NCBI RefSeq assembly: GCF_016864375.1
Contig: NZ_CP069354.1
Coordinates: 3,197,501 to 3,261,500, forward strand
Length of the DNA stretch: 64,000 bases
Source of the DNA: Microvirga sp. VF16
Lineage (GTDB): Bacteria; Pseudomonadota; Alphaproteobacteria; Rhizobiales; Beijerinckiaceae
Direction: 5' to 3'
Position 1 is the stretch's first letter. Each line of letters starts with the position of its first letter. Shown in pieces: positions 37,289 to 45,862 of this stretch. The position numbers and the translations under genes are program-made. The notes below the pieces were generated by a model. The model saw only the letters and a program-made list of their open reading frames with translations. It was not told where the DNA came from and ran no database searches.

Positions 37289-37747
37289 TTGACCATGCTC
37301 ATCAAGATGCTCGCTGCAGCCGCGGCGGCTATCGTTCTCACCACGAGCGCCCTCGCCCAGGGCGCCGGGGAGGTCAGCAATCCCCCGCCGTTCTTCCCCA
37401 TCAAGGACGAGCCGGCACCCAAGCTGATCGTAGATCTTCCGCTTCCGGGACCGCTGGCCCGAGGCGCTGTTCTCATCCCGTACCGGACGGAGAACTTCCG
37501 CATCCTGCCGGTGTTCGGAGCGGCTGCCAGCAACGTCTCTCCACGGGTCGGGCATCTCCACGTCACGGTTGACGATGCGCCTTGGCGCTGGGCAGACACC
37601 GGAAGTGGGACCAATACAATCGTGGTGGTGGGATTACCGCCGGGCCACCACAAGGTGAAACTTGAGTTGGCCAGCCCCGAACACCACGTCTTTACCGGGC
37701 AGACGGTGACATTCACCGTACCAGAGGCTGGATCTCACCCACATTGA
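37289..37747 (+). CDS. Exported DUF6130-like protein
   Basis: This protein of about 152 residues has a signal peptide (AAAAAAIVLTTSALAQG). The TTG at 37289 has AAGGAG six bases upstream; an ATG at 37295 is two codons later, and a third possible start, at 37247, lies before the ribosome-binding site. The mature protein is beta-rich, with RVGHLHVTVDDAPWRWADT and a C-terminal GLPPGHHKVKLELASPEHH stretch, a pattern I recall from the family now called DUF6130. Its several histidines could bind metal. It is exported to the periplasm. Function unknown. Confidence 0.7.
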   Translation: MTMLIKMLAAAAAAIVLTTSALAQGAGEVSNPPPFFPIKDEPAPKLIVDLPLPGPLARGAVLIPYRTENFRILPVFGAAASNVSPRVGHLHVTVDDAPWRWADTGSGTNTIVVVGLPPGHHKVKLELASPEHHVFTGQTVTFTVPEAGSHPH

Positions 37748-37855
37748 AGGTTGCGAAAGCTCTGCACAAGAGCCGGAGCGGCTAACTCCACTTTCGGAGT
37801 GGCTTCTAGACCGCCTCTTTTCATGGCCGAGCGTGCTGGCTACACAAGGGTAAGG

Positions 37856-39175
37856 TCACCCAAGGACTATCTCGGCAGCCAGCCCCCCTTCGGACCTGTT
37901 CTTGAGATTAAGCGATCCGCCAATTGCCAGTGCCAACTGGTGAGCGATGGCTAGGCCAAGACCAGTTCCACCTGTATTGCGGTTGCGGGACTGTTCAAGA
38001 CGATAGAATGGCTGCAGAACAGCCTCAAGTTGGCCATCGGGGATGCCTGGCCCGTTATCGAGCACGGTGATACAGATTCGCCCTTCGGGCGTTTTCCTGA
38101 CATTAACTTCAGCTTCCCCGGCAAATTTCAGAGCATTATCGATGAGATTTGTAAGGATGCGCCTGAGCGCATGTGGTCGTGTCACAACAACGGCATCGAT
38201 TATCCTGGGAGATGTCACCGCCTTTCCGGTATCCTGATAGTCGAATACGATGCTCTCGACGAAAGAGCTGATATCGATACGCGCCGACTTCTCGACATTG
38301 CCGTACGCGGTTCTGGCATAGGTCACACCCTCGCGAACAAGCCTCTCTATTTCAGAGAGATCGTTGATCAACTTTTCCTTATCTGGACTGTCTTCCGCCA
38401 TCTCGGCACGAAGTTTCATACGAGTGATAGGAGTCTGAAGATCGTGGGAGATAGCGGCGAGAATCTGCACGCGCTCCTCCAGATAGTATGCGATCCGATC
38501 CCGCATGGCGTTGAATGCCGTCGCAGCATAGGCGACCTCGGTCGGCCCTGTCTCCTCCAGACGAACCGCCTTCCTGCTCGGATCCAATGCTTCGGCTGCA
38601 TTGGCGAGCCGAAGAAGCGGCCTGATCGCCAAACGCACTGCAAACCAGGTGCAAAGAATGAGAAGCAGAAGTTGTGCAATCAGAACATAGGGAAGCCAGA
38701 CCGCGAGAGGCATGACCTTTGGCCTTAGATCGATCGTGACTTGTGCACCGTCGCTGAGCGTCACATGGGCCTGCAAACGTTGCGGGCTGCCGGGAATGGC
38801 TTCAACTGTGACCGGAAAGCGATGTCCCGCTGCCTCACGGATGGTTTCGGCAATCTCGACACCCAGGCGGCTGAGTTCGGGTACGCCGTGGAGACCGGGA
38901 CCGAGTTCATATCGGTAGTTCCCCCGTTCCAGCATGGCGACCCATTGCTGGCGTTCGTTTGCGGGGAGGCGCTCAAGCAGGGCAATCGAGGTGCCGACAT
39001 CTTTCTCCAGGTTACCGAGCATCATGGTTTTGGCGGTCATGTAGCGCTCGAGGAACAAGACGCCGAAGGAAAGGGCGTGCGCGGCTGCCAGCCCGGCAAA
39101 GAGGATGACAAAGAGCCGCCACCGCAGGGTTCGCGGGAAGGGGAAGAACCGTTGAAACCAGCCGATTATGTTCAT
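37856..39175 (-). CDS. Two-component sensor histidine kinase
   Basis: This is a 439-residue EnvZ-type kinase. Membrane segments at about residues 20-43 and 158-182 frame a periplasmic sensor domain of about 115 residues. HAMP follows, then the phospho-acceptor in AISHDLQTPITRMK (about His245). The ATPase domain has N (NLIDNALKF), G1 (DNGPGIPD) and G2 (GGTGLGLAIA) boxes, all intact. Its start overlaps the regulator gene by four bases. The pair is divergent from dipZ-msrA, which is the likely target, so the signal may be oxidative damage outside the cytoplasm. Confidence 0.92.
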   Translation of the reverse strand: MNIIGWFQRFFPFPRTLRWRLFVILFAGLAAAHALSFGVLFLERYMTAKTMMLGNLEKDVGTSIALLERLPANERQQWVAMLERGNYRYELGPGLHGVPELSRLGVEIAETIREAAGHRFPVTVEAIPGSPQRLQAHVTLSDGAQVTIDLRPKVMPLAVWLPYVLIAQLLLLILCTWFAVRLAIRPLLRLANAAEALDPSRKAVRLEETGPTEVAYAATAFNAMRDRIAYYLEERVQILAAISHDLQTPITRMKLRAEMAEDSPDKEKLINDLSEIERLVREGVTYARTAYGNVEKSARIDISSFVESIVFDYQDTGKAVTSPRIIDAVVVTRPHALRRILTNLIDNALKFAGEAEVNVRKTPEGRICITVLDNGPGIPDGQLEAVLQPFYRLEQSRNRNTGGTGLGLAIAHQLALAIGGSLNLKNRSEGGLAAEIVLG

Positions 39176-39912
39176 TGCCGTGCCATGGTAATCTCAACCG
39201 ACATCGCGAGGACATAGCCCTCGCTGCGGACGGTCTTGATATAGGCTGGCTCCCGTGCATCGTCGCGAAGGCGTTGTCGCAGCCGGCTGACGAGCAGGTC
39301 TATCGAGCGGTCGAACAATTCGGCTTCCCGTCCTTGGGTTAAATTGAGCAGTTGATCCCGCGAGAGGACCCGTTGCGGATGGTCCAAGAAGACACGGAGC
39401 AGGCGGTATTCGGCGCCGCTCAACGCGACAGCCGTTCCATCCTTGTCAAGGAGATGCCGCATTGTTGTATCGAGTTGCCACGCTCCGAAGGTGAGTAATT
39501 GCCCAACCTCCGTCACCTGAAGATTCGGCGGCATCATGCGTGTGCGGCGCAGGACCGCTTTGATCCTGGCAAGCAGCTCGCGGGCAGCAAAAGGCTTTAC
39601 AAGGTAATCATCGGCACCCATCTCCAGACCGATGATCTTATCGGTCTCATCGCTTCGTGCGGTCAGCATCAGGATCGGCGTGGATTTGTGCTTGCCTGCT
39701 CGCAGTTCACGGCAAAGCACGAGCCCGTCGTCGCCCGGCATCATCACATCCAAAACAATGAGGTCGACCCGGTTGGCCTCGAGAAATGACCGCATTTGCC
39801 GCCCGTCCGCAGCGACAGTGACACGCAGCCCATTCTTCTTCAGGTAGTTGGAAACGAGTTCCCGGATCTCTCGATCGTCATCCACGATCAGGATGTGGTC
39901 TGTATGCTCCAT
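39172..39912 (-). CDS. OmpR-family response regulator
   Basis: The 246-residue protein has a receiver domain with the phosphorylation site Asp55 (LIVLDVMMPGDDG), acidic pocket DDD at 11-13 and Lys in YLVKPF. A winged-helix DNA-binding domain (residues 140-235) ends in RSIDLLVSRLRQRL and the wing YIKTVRSEGYVL. It is the first gene of the kinase operon. The 425-base gap to dipZ should contain its binding sites. Control of dipZ-msrA is inferred from position only. Confidence 0.93.
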   Translation of the reverse strand: MEHTDHILIVDDDREIRELVSNYLKKNGLRVTVAADGRQMRSFLEANRVDLIVLDVMMPGDDGLVLCRELRAGKHKSTPILMLTARSDETDKIIGLEMGADDYLVKPFAARELLARIKAVLRRTRMMPPNLQVTEVGQLLTFGAWQLDTTMRHLLDKDGTAVALSGAEYRLLRVFLDHPQRVLSRDQLLNLTQGREAELFDRSIDLLVSRLRQRLRDDAREPAYIKTVRSEGYVLAMSVEITMARQ

Positions 39913-40337
39913 ACCTATCGCCCCGGATTGTGTCTGCTCCAGTTTAACAGTTCGGCCGATGGGGAAACCCCACCTCCTTTGGGAGATTTGTATCGATCTG
40001 TAACATTCCCGACGACCGATACACAGCCTGACAAAATTCCCGTCTGTGCTGTGCTATCCACCTATCAACGCAGCCTCGGCGTGGACTAACTCAGCGTCCA
40101 TCCTATGGCATTAATCTTCAATCGTAATCTTTATGACCAAGGCCGAAGGAGGCAACCACGAAACCTTGCCCTTTGTTGATTTCCGTGTCGCCCCTGCCCC
40201 GGCCGCTGCCCCTACACTTCGTTACAATTCTGTCCCTCCAGGAAACACTCAGGATACTTTGCGCTGTTCAGTTGTGAAGCGAGTTCAACCCCGGCCCACC
40301 CCCCGTTCTGTATGGGTCGGGCCTGAGAGGACCAGCC
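39913..40337. other. Divergent promoter region, two-component system versus dipZ
   Basis: No gene was found; a long open frame entering from 40133 is the antiphase shadow of dipZ. The region contains GTATCGATCTGTAAC and TGACAAAATTCC words near 39990-40045 that could be regulator sites, but no clear direct repeat was identified by eye. Confidence 0.45.
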
Positions 40338-42107
40338 ATGACCCTGTTTGTCGCTTCTTATCTAGCGGGTGTTCTGACAATCGTCAGTCCCTGCATTCTC
40401 CCGATCCTACCGTTCGTCTTTTCGCGAGCAGGCCAGCCTTTTGCCCGCAGCGTGCTGCCGATGCTGGGCGGCATGGCGGTCACCTTCGCCGCGGTTGCGA
40501 CGCTCGCGGCCGTGGGCGGAAGCTGGGCGGTGCACGCGAACGAGATCGGGCGTTCTGCCGCCATTGCGCTGCTGGGCGTGTTCGGCGTGACCCTCATCTC
40601 CTCACGCGCTGCGACCTTCCTGACCTGGCCCGTGGTCGCCCTCGGCAGCCGGTTGTCTGGTACACCGGCCACGGAAAAGCCGAGTGTTGGTGGATCGCTT
40701 CTGCTCGGCGCAGCGATTGGCCTTCTTTGGGCGCCCTGCGCTGGTCCGATCCTGGGGTTGGTCCTGACGGGTGCCGCCCTCCGGGGTATCAATCCGCAGA
40801 CATCTTTGCTGTTGGTGGCCTACGCCGCTGGCGCGGCGACATCCCTGGCTCTGACGGTCGTTGCGGGCGGCAAAGTATTTGCCGGCATGAAGCGCTCCCT
40901 CGGCCTCAGCCATCGCATTCGACAGGGCTTAGGTGTCGCCGTTCTCGCGGGCGTTGCGACTATCACTCGCGGCCTCGACACCGGTCTTCTGACGCGCCTG
41001 TCTTATGCGAGCACTGCCGGGATCGAACAATCTGTACTGGATCGGGTTCATGATAACGCCGACACAGCTTCGACGAGTTCCCTAGGCCCCAGCATGAGGC
41101 TGGCTGCAAACGATGCCCGACCGGGCTATCGCAGCAGCCTGCCGATCGAGGGCAAGTTTCCCTCCCTTGATGGCGCCGTGAAGTGGGTGACCTCTGAGCC
41201 GCTGACGGCTGAGCGACTGCGTGGCAAGGTCGTCCTCGTCGACTTCTGGACCTACTCCTGCATCAACTGCATTCGCACGATCCCTTACGTGCGGGCCTGG
41301 GCCGAGAAATACAAGGAGCAAGGTCTTGTCGTGATCGGCGTGCATGCGCCCGAGTTCGCGTTCGAAAAGCGGATTCACAACGTGGAACGCGCGATCCAGA
41401 ACTTTGCGATTACCTACCCGGTCGCGGTCGATAACGACTTCAAGATCTGGCGCGCCTTCCGGAACAACTATTGGCCTGCTCACTACTTCATCGATGCGGA
41501 GGGCCAAATCAGGCATCATTACTTCGGTGAGGGTGACTACCAGCGTTCAGAGCAGATCATCCAGGAACTGCTGGCGGAAGCAGCAGATGACCGGAGAGCC
41601 GACGGCGGCTTTGTAACGCCAGATGGACAGGGTGCTCAGGCCGCCGCCGATTTCGCAACGGTTCGCTCCGGTGAGACCTATCTTGGCTACTTAAGAGCGG
41701 CGAACTTCGGTTCGCCTGAACAGATTGCTGGCGGTCAGGCGCAGAATTATACCGCCGGGCAGTTGCGGCTCAATGAATGGAGCCTGGCCGGGAACTGGAC
41801 GGTTGAAGCCGAGCAGGCTGTTCTCAATCGGTCCGGAGGGGCGATTTCCTACAAGTTCCGCGCAAGGGACTTGCATCTCGTTCTCGGTCCCGGCGCGGAC
41901 GGCAAACCGGTGCGGTTCCAGGTAACCGTCGACGGCAAAGCCCCGGGGATGAACCATGGAGCGGACATTGATGCCGCCGGCAACGGGACTGTCTCGGAAA
42001 CCCGGCTCTACCAGCTGGTTCGTCAGGAAGGGGATGTGCGTGAGCGCACCTTCGAAGTTCGGTTCCTCGATCCCGGCGTCGAAGCCTACGTATTCACTTT
42101 CGGCTAG
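40338..42107 (+). CDS. dipZ: DipZ-type fusion: CcdA membrane domain plus thioredoxin domain
   Basis: The 589-residue protein joins a CcdA-like membrane domain to an external thioredoxin-like part. Redox cysteines of the membrane domain are Cys19 (SPCILP) and Cys134 (APCAGP). After about 220 residues the thioredoxin fold has CINC at residues 308-311 (WTYSCINCIRT), and a beta-rich C-terminal domain of about 150 residues follows. DipZ carries electrons from cytoplasmic thioredoxin across the membrane. The stop is 11 bases before an exported MsrA, so the pair probably forms a methionine-sulfoxide repair system with DipZ as reductant. The ATG follows GAGAGGACC. Confidence 0.92.
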   Translation: MTLFVASYLAGVLTIVSPCILPILPFVFSRAGQPFARSVLPMLGGMAVTFAAVATLAAVGGSWAVHANEIGRSAAIALLGVFGVTLISSRAATFLTWPVVALGSRLSGTPATEKPSVGGSLLLGAAIGLLWAPCAGPILGLVLTGAALRGINPQTSLLLVAYAAGAATSLALTVVAGGKVFAGMKRSLGLSHRIRQGLGVAVLAGVATITRGLDTGLLTRLSYASTAGIEQSVLDRVHDNADTASTSSLGPSMRLAANDARPGYRSSLPIEGKFPSLDGAVKWVTSEPLTAERLRGKVVLVDFWTYSCINCIRTIPYVRAWAEKYKEQGLVVIGVHAPEFAFEKRIHNVERAIQNFAITYPVAVDNDFKIWRAFRNNYWPAHYFIDAEGQIRHHYFGEGDYQRSEQIIQELLAEAADDRRADGGFVTPDGQGAQAAADFATVRSGETYLGYLRAANFGSPEQIAGGQAQNYTAGQLRLNEWSLAGNWTVEAEQAVLNRSGGAISYKFRARDLHLVLGPGADGKPVRFQVTVDGKAPGMNHGADIDAAGNGTVSETRLYQLVRQEGDVRERTFEVRFLDPGVEAYVFTFG

Positions 42108-42118
42108 GGGAAAATCCA

Positions 42119-42856
42119 ATGTTTATTGATGATTGGCATCCTGTCAGGCCTCGCCCGAGATCGAGCAAAGCGGTTGTGATTGGCGCGATGCTCGGTCTTC
42201 TCGGCTTGGCGACTGCTGCCCAGGTCCCGTCGGTCGCAGAGCCTCTGCGACCGGTACCCGCTTCACTGATCAACCTACCTAAGGAGGATGGCTTACAGAC
42301 AGCCGTTCTTGCCGGCGGCTGCTTTTGGGGCATCCAGGGCGTATTTCAGCATGTCGAAGGCGTCGTGAGCGCGACATCCGGATATGCTGGAGGAAGCGCG
42401 GAGACCGCCAGCTACGAGCAGACGGAAACCGGATTGACAGGCCACGCTGAAGCGGTTCGTGTCGTGTTCGACCCTCAGAAAATCAGCTATGGGACGCTGC
42501 TCCGAATATTCTTTTCCGCAACCCACGATCCAACGCAGCTCGATCGTCAAGGGCCGGACATTGGCCCGCAATATCGCTCTGCGATCTTTCCTGTGAACGA
42601 ACAGCAGGCAAACGTCGCGGCCAATTACATCAAGCAACTGAATGAAGCCAAATCGTTCAGATCAGAGATTGCAACGACGATTGAGCCCGGGCAATCCTTC
42701 TATGAGGCAGAGCCGTATCATCAGGACTACATGTACCGCAATCCAACCCAGTCCTACATCCTGATCCAGGAGCGGCCAAAGACTGATGCTCTGAAACGCT
42801 TATTTCCCGACCTCTATAGAGAGCAACCTGTTCTCGCAGCTGGAAGGTTCGAATGA
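42119..42856 (+). CDS. msrA: Exported peptide-methionine (S)-S-oxide reductase
   Basis: The 245-residue protein is a full MsrA domain with an N-terminal hydrophobic segment (residues 18-34, AVVIGAMLGLLGLATAA) that should export or anchor it. The catalytic Cys68 is in GCFWG, followed by GYAGG and TGHAEAVRV. The C-terminus has EPYHQDYMYRNP. It lies 11 bases after dipZ. Periplasmic MsrA needs an electron source, and DipZ can supply it. The overall layout (two-component system divergent from an envelope Msr system) recalls HprSR-MsrPQ of E. coli, with unrelated enzymes. Confidence 0.93.
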   Translation: MFIDDWHPVRPRPRSSKAVVIGAMLGLLGLATAAQVPSVAEPLRPVPASLINLPKEDGLQTAVLAGGCFWGIQGVFQHVEGVVSATSGYAGGSAETASYEQTETGLTGHAEAVRVVFDPQKISYGTLLRIFFSATHDPTQLDRQGPDIGPQYRSAIFPVNEQQANVAANYIKQLNEAKSFRSEIATTIEPGQSFYEAEPYHQDYMYRNPTQSYILIQERPKTDALKRLFPDLYREQPVLAAGRFE

Positions 42857-42927
42857 TGAAAACGCTTTAAGGATGTCTCATATGAGGACCAGTGGGTGAA
42901 GGCAGGCTGACTACTGCTTCGAAGGGT

Positions 42928-42954
42928 GGAGCGGGTTTGAATCAATCCCGCTCC
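42928..42954. terminator. Hairpin after the exported msrA
   Basis: GGAGCGGG (42928-42935) and CCCGCTCC (42947-42954) form an 8-bp stem with an 11-base loop, 72 bases after the stop. No T-run follows, so termination is uncertain. The rest of the 300-base gap to 43155 shows nothing. Confidence 0.4.
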
Positions 42955-43154
42955 GGCCACGATAGCTGTCGATAGTGAGGGCGAGCCCCGCCATGCCAGT
43001 CCAGTCCCGCTGGGGCGAGACTGCCGCCCCGAAGCTCATGCGCGCTGCTTGGTACATTGGTCGAGCTCTCAACGATTGCTCGACCGGCTGTCCATCAAGA
43101 AACCGGAAACAGTCCGCTCAGGATCTCGCTGTGCTCGGGACTGGAACCGCATGG

Positions 43155-44105
43155 TCATCGAAACGAGGCGCGTATCTCCTCAATGGCTTGCTCCGGACTT
43201 TGCAGGTGGGGGTAGTGCCCAATGTCAGGCAGAAGCTTTATATCCGTCTTGATCTTTTCAGCGAACTCGATGCCCATTTCCTTTTTGATATAGATATCCC
43301 TCTCGCCCCAAACCACTTTCACCGGGATCGTTAGTCTGCTTATGTTCGCCTCGAAGTACTCTTCGTCTCGTGTGAAGTTGGAGTAGTAGTAATAGAAGGC
43401 ATCCGCGGATGTCATGCCGCCATGGCTCCATCCACGAGACATGTCATTCTTGAACTCAGCAGAAATTTCAAACTGCTCTCCTTTTGACAAACCTCTCCTG
43501 AAGGCGTTTTCGAGAATTTCCCCACTCGTCTGGTTCATGTAGGCGCGTGTCTTAGCTGCCGAAGGTTCCGACTTCAGACTTTGCAAACTCTCGTACATAT
43601 ATTGGGGCCTGTTGAACGGAGCGAAGTCGCCAACAATGATGGTCCTCGCAATTTGTGGTTCTTCCAGAGCCAAAAGAAGTGCCGGGAGAGCTCCGATATC
43701 TGTTGCGTAGATCGTGAGCCTCGATGTAGCGATGTTCGCCTTCCTGATATACTCTCGCAGCACACGCGCGTAGTCTTTTGGCGAGTAAGAAAACCTGTCG
43801 GCCGAAGGCCTCGATGAAAACCCGTAACCCGGCCAGTCGATGGCATGGACTTCGTATTCAGCGGAAAGTGCCAAGGAAATGTCTTTCCAGGCACACAGCG
43901 TCTCAGGAAACCCGTGCAGGAGAAGTACGGTCCCTTTCGAGCTTGAGTTATGCGCCACCATTCTTCTGAGCGTGATATCAGAGTTGATTTCTAGGTAGTC
44001 AATGTCCAGTTTCTGCGCTTGCGCAGGATGATTGTCGTTGCATCCCCAAGCAACCGAGGAACCGAGAGCAAGAGTGAAAAAAGTGGGCAGCCACAGCTTG
44101 AACAT
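43155..44105 (-). CDS. Exported alpha/beta hydrolase
   Basis: This 316-residue protein has a signal peptide (FKLWLPTFFTLALGSSVAWG) and a possible lipobox-like Cys after it (WGC). The hydrolase fold has the oxyanion HGFPE motif near residue 73 and the nucleophile-elbow region YATDIGALPALL, where the nucleophile is Asp as in epoxide hydrolases and dehalogenases. Then come GERD (acid) and DIGHYPHLQ (His). ATG 44105 follows GAGGGATAC. A longer frame to 44321 includes a MarR fragment and is rejected. Base composition is lower in GC than its neighbours, suggesting recent transfer. The substrate is unknown. Confidence 0.82.
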   Translation of the reverse strand: MFKLWLPTFFTLALGSSVAWGCNDNHPAQAQKLDIDYLEINSDITLRRMVAHNSSSKGTVLLLHGFPETLCAWKDISLALSAEYEVHAIDWPGYGFSSRPSADRFSYSPKDYARVLREYIRKANIATSRLTIYATDIGALPALLLALEEPQIARTIIVGDFAPFNRPQYMYESLQSLKSEPSAAKTRAYMNQTSGEILENAFRRGLSKGEQFEISAEFKNDMSRGWSHGGMTSADAFYYYYSNFTRDEEYFEANISRLTIPVKVVWGERDIYIKKEMGIEFAEKIKTDIKLLPDIGHYPHLQSPEQAIEEIRASFR

Positions 44106-44184
44106 GTCAGTATCCCTCAACGGTGTAGACGGCCAGGTTCCGGAGGTGGCATCCGGGGTGGAGAAGAGCCCACCCTGAATGTCG

Positions 44185-44321
44185 ACAATACTGGAAGATT
44201 GGAACGGCGCCGACAGTTCACGAGCAAGGAGCCGGTCATAGCACCGGGTGACATGCCGCGTTACTTGGCGGAGCGACAGGCCGTTGCAGTGTTCTGGACG
44301 GAACTCACGCACCGTAGCCAT
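44185..44321 (-). pseudogene. MarR-family regulator, N-terminal fragment
   Basis: From an ATG at 44321 the frame reads MATVREFRPEHCNGLSLRQ and then VTRHVTRCYDRLLA, the first helices of MarR regulators, and loses similarity after about 45 residues. The frame then runs unbroken into the hydrolase gene, so the rest of the regulator was deleted. An operator-like dyad sits just upstream at 44346. Confidence 0.65.
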
Positions 44322-44345
44322 TTGAGCACTCCTTCCCGGATATGT

Positions 44346-44363
44346 GCATATGCTCGTATATGC
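44346..44363. promoter_or_regulatory. Dyad GCATAT-GCTCGT-ATATGC, possible MarR operator
   Basis: This perfect 6-bp inverted repeat with a 6-base centre lies 25 bases upstream of the MarR fragment start, where an autoregulatory site would be expected. Confidence 0.4.
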
Positions 44364-44810
44364 GCCTAAATCAACCGGGCTAAGACAAGCCTTGTGTCGC
44401 GAATCTGGAACAAAGGTGTCAAAAGGAACGGATCGTCCATCATGTAACCGGCTAGCGCCGCCGTCCCGATAGGTTCAATCAACGCCGCCCCCAATTGCCT
44501 CGGCAGTCGCGCAGCCCCCCAAGTTCCTAAGATAGGTCGACCGTCCCCCATCACGCGCCATGGAAGCTGGGCATTATATGGATGAAGCGGCCGTCGATCT
44601 GCCTCGCATAGTCGAGGCCCGTAGTGACGCTGGCTTTGAGACCCAACATCCCAACCTCGGATGCATGCAATGCCTTCTCTCCAGGCTAAGGCCTCTGCCA
44701 GATTCGCCAGACCCTGACCTTTGAGAGATCTGAAAAGATGCGTGGCGCAGCCGGAACCCGAGACAAATCACCTCATAAAGCCGGCAAGGGAAATAGGCGA
44801 TCTTGCAAAT
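44364..44810. other. Intergenic region, no gene recognised
   Basis: Short frames exist on both strands (for example 44561-44725 plus, 54 codons) but none has a good ribosome-binding site or a recognisable family. It probably contains decayed DNA next to the MarR fragment. Confidence 0.4.
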
Positions 44811-45830
44811 CTAATTTGCCCGTCGGCCGGCACTGTCGAAAAAGTGCAAACGGTCCGGCGCGATGGTGAGCCCCACGGCGGTATCTGCATCGACTGCCTG
44901 GCCGTCGTATGCCACGAGGAAAACCTCACCGCCGGGCAGTTCCACGTGCAGCAACGAGGACGCGCCGGTATACTCGCTGAGGAGCACTCTCCCGCTGACG
45001 AGTCCCGAACCGGGGTCGGTCAGCTTGAGGTCCTCAGGTCGCATGCCGACCTGGCTCGAACCGTCTGGGTGGGCGGGCAAAGCTTTCGCGACCGAGCCGA
45101 TCGGAAGGATGTTCATTTTCGGACTGCCGATGAACTGCGCCACGAACAGATTGTCAGGCCGCTCGTAGAGCTCACGTGGCGTGCCGACCTGCTTCACGAG
45201 TCCGTCACGCAGCACCACGATCTTGTCGGCCAGCGTCATAGCCTCGATCTGATCATGCGTCACATAGATCATGGTGCTGCCAAGACGCTTGTGCAGCGAA
45301 GCGATCTCGGAGCGCATGTGGACGCGCAGCTCCGCATCGAGGTTCGACAAGGGTTCGTCGAACAGAAACACCTCGGGATTGCCGACGATGGCGCGGCCGA
45401 TGGCGACGCGCTGCCGTTGCCCGCCGGAAAGCTCGCGCGGATAGCGGTCGAGGAGAGGTTCCAGCTTCAGCGTTCGGGCAGCCTCCCCGACGCGGCGGGC
45501 CCGCTCTTCGGTTGGGACCTTCCGAACCTTGAGGCCAAATCCCATATTGTCGCGCACGTTGAGATGCGGATAAAGCGCGTACGACTGGAACACCATCGCA
45601 ACCCCGCGACGGGCCGGCGGTGTCTCGTTGACGATCCGGTTCCCGATCTTGAGCACGCCTGAGCTGATGTCCTCCAGGCCCGAGATCATGCGCAGCAGCG
45701 TGGATTTCCCGCAGCCGGAGGGCCCGACAAAGACGACGAACTCACCCTCGTCGACTGAGAGATCGACGCCGCGAATGACTTCGGTCCGGCCGAAGTGCTT
45801 CTTGATGTTGCTGAGGGAGAGACTGGTCAT
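44811..45830 (-). CDS. Sugar ABC transporter ATP-binding protein (UgpC/MalK type)
   Basis: The 339-residue ATPase has Walker A GPSGCGKST, Q-loop FQSYALYPHL, signature LSGGQRQRVAIGRA, Walker B VFLFDEPLSNLD and the switch His (YVTHDQ). The C-terminal 100 residues are the TOBE regulatory domain of carbohydrate importers. The ATG at 45830 is the family start; the frame continues upstream to 46148 but that part is unrelated. It is the last gene of the importer operon, 32 bases after the second permease. Confidence 0.94.
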   Translation of the reverse strand: MTSLSLSNIKKHFGRTEVIRGVDLSVDEGEFVVFVGPSGCGKSTLLRMISGLEDISSGVLKIGNRIVNETPPARRGVAMVFQSYALYPHLNVRDNMGFGLKVRKVPTEERARRVGEAARTLKLEPLLDRYPRELSGGQRQRVAIGRAIVGNPEVFLFDEPLSNLDAELRVHMRSEIASLHKRLGSTMIYVTHDQIEAMTLADKIVVLRDGLVKQVGTPRELYERPDNLFVAQFIGSPKMNILPIGSVAKALPAHPDGSSQVGMRPEDLKLTDPGSGLVSGRVLLSEYTGASSLLHVELPGGEVFLVAYDGQAVDADTAVGLTIAPDRLHFFDSAGRRAN

Positions 45831-45862
45831 GGCAAGATCCGATATGCGGCCGGGATTGCAAT

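Noticed and set aside
40133..41053. 306-codon plus-strand frame before dipZ
   Set aside because: It runs out of phase through dipZ, whose start has a ribosome-binding site and whose cysteine motifs are in the other frame.
43155..44321. Reading the hydrolase from 44321 as one 388-residue protein
   Set aside because: The first 45 residues resemble a MarR regulator, and a signal peptide with its own ribosome-binding site begins at 44105.
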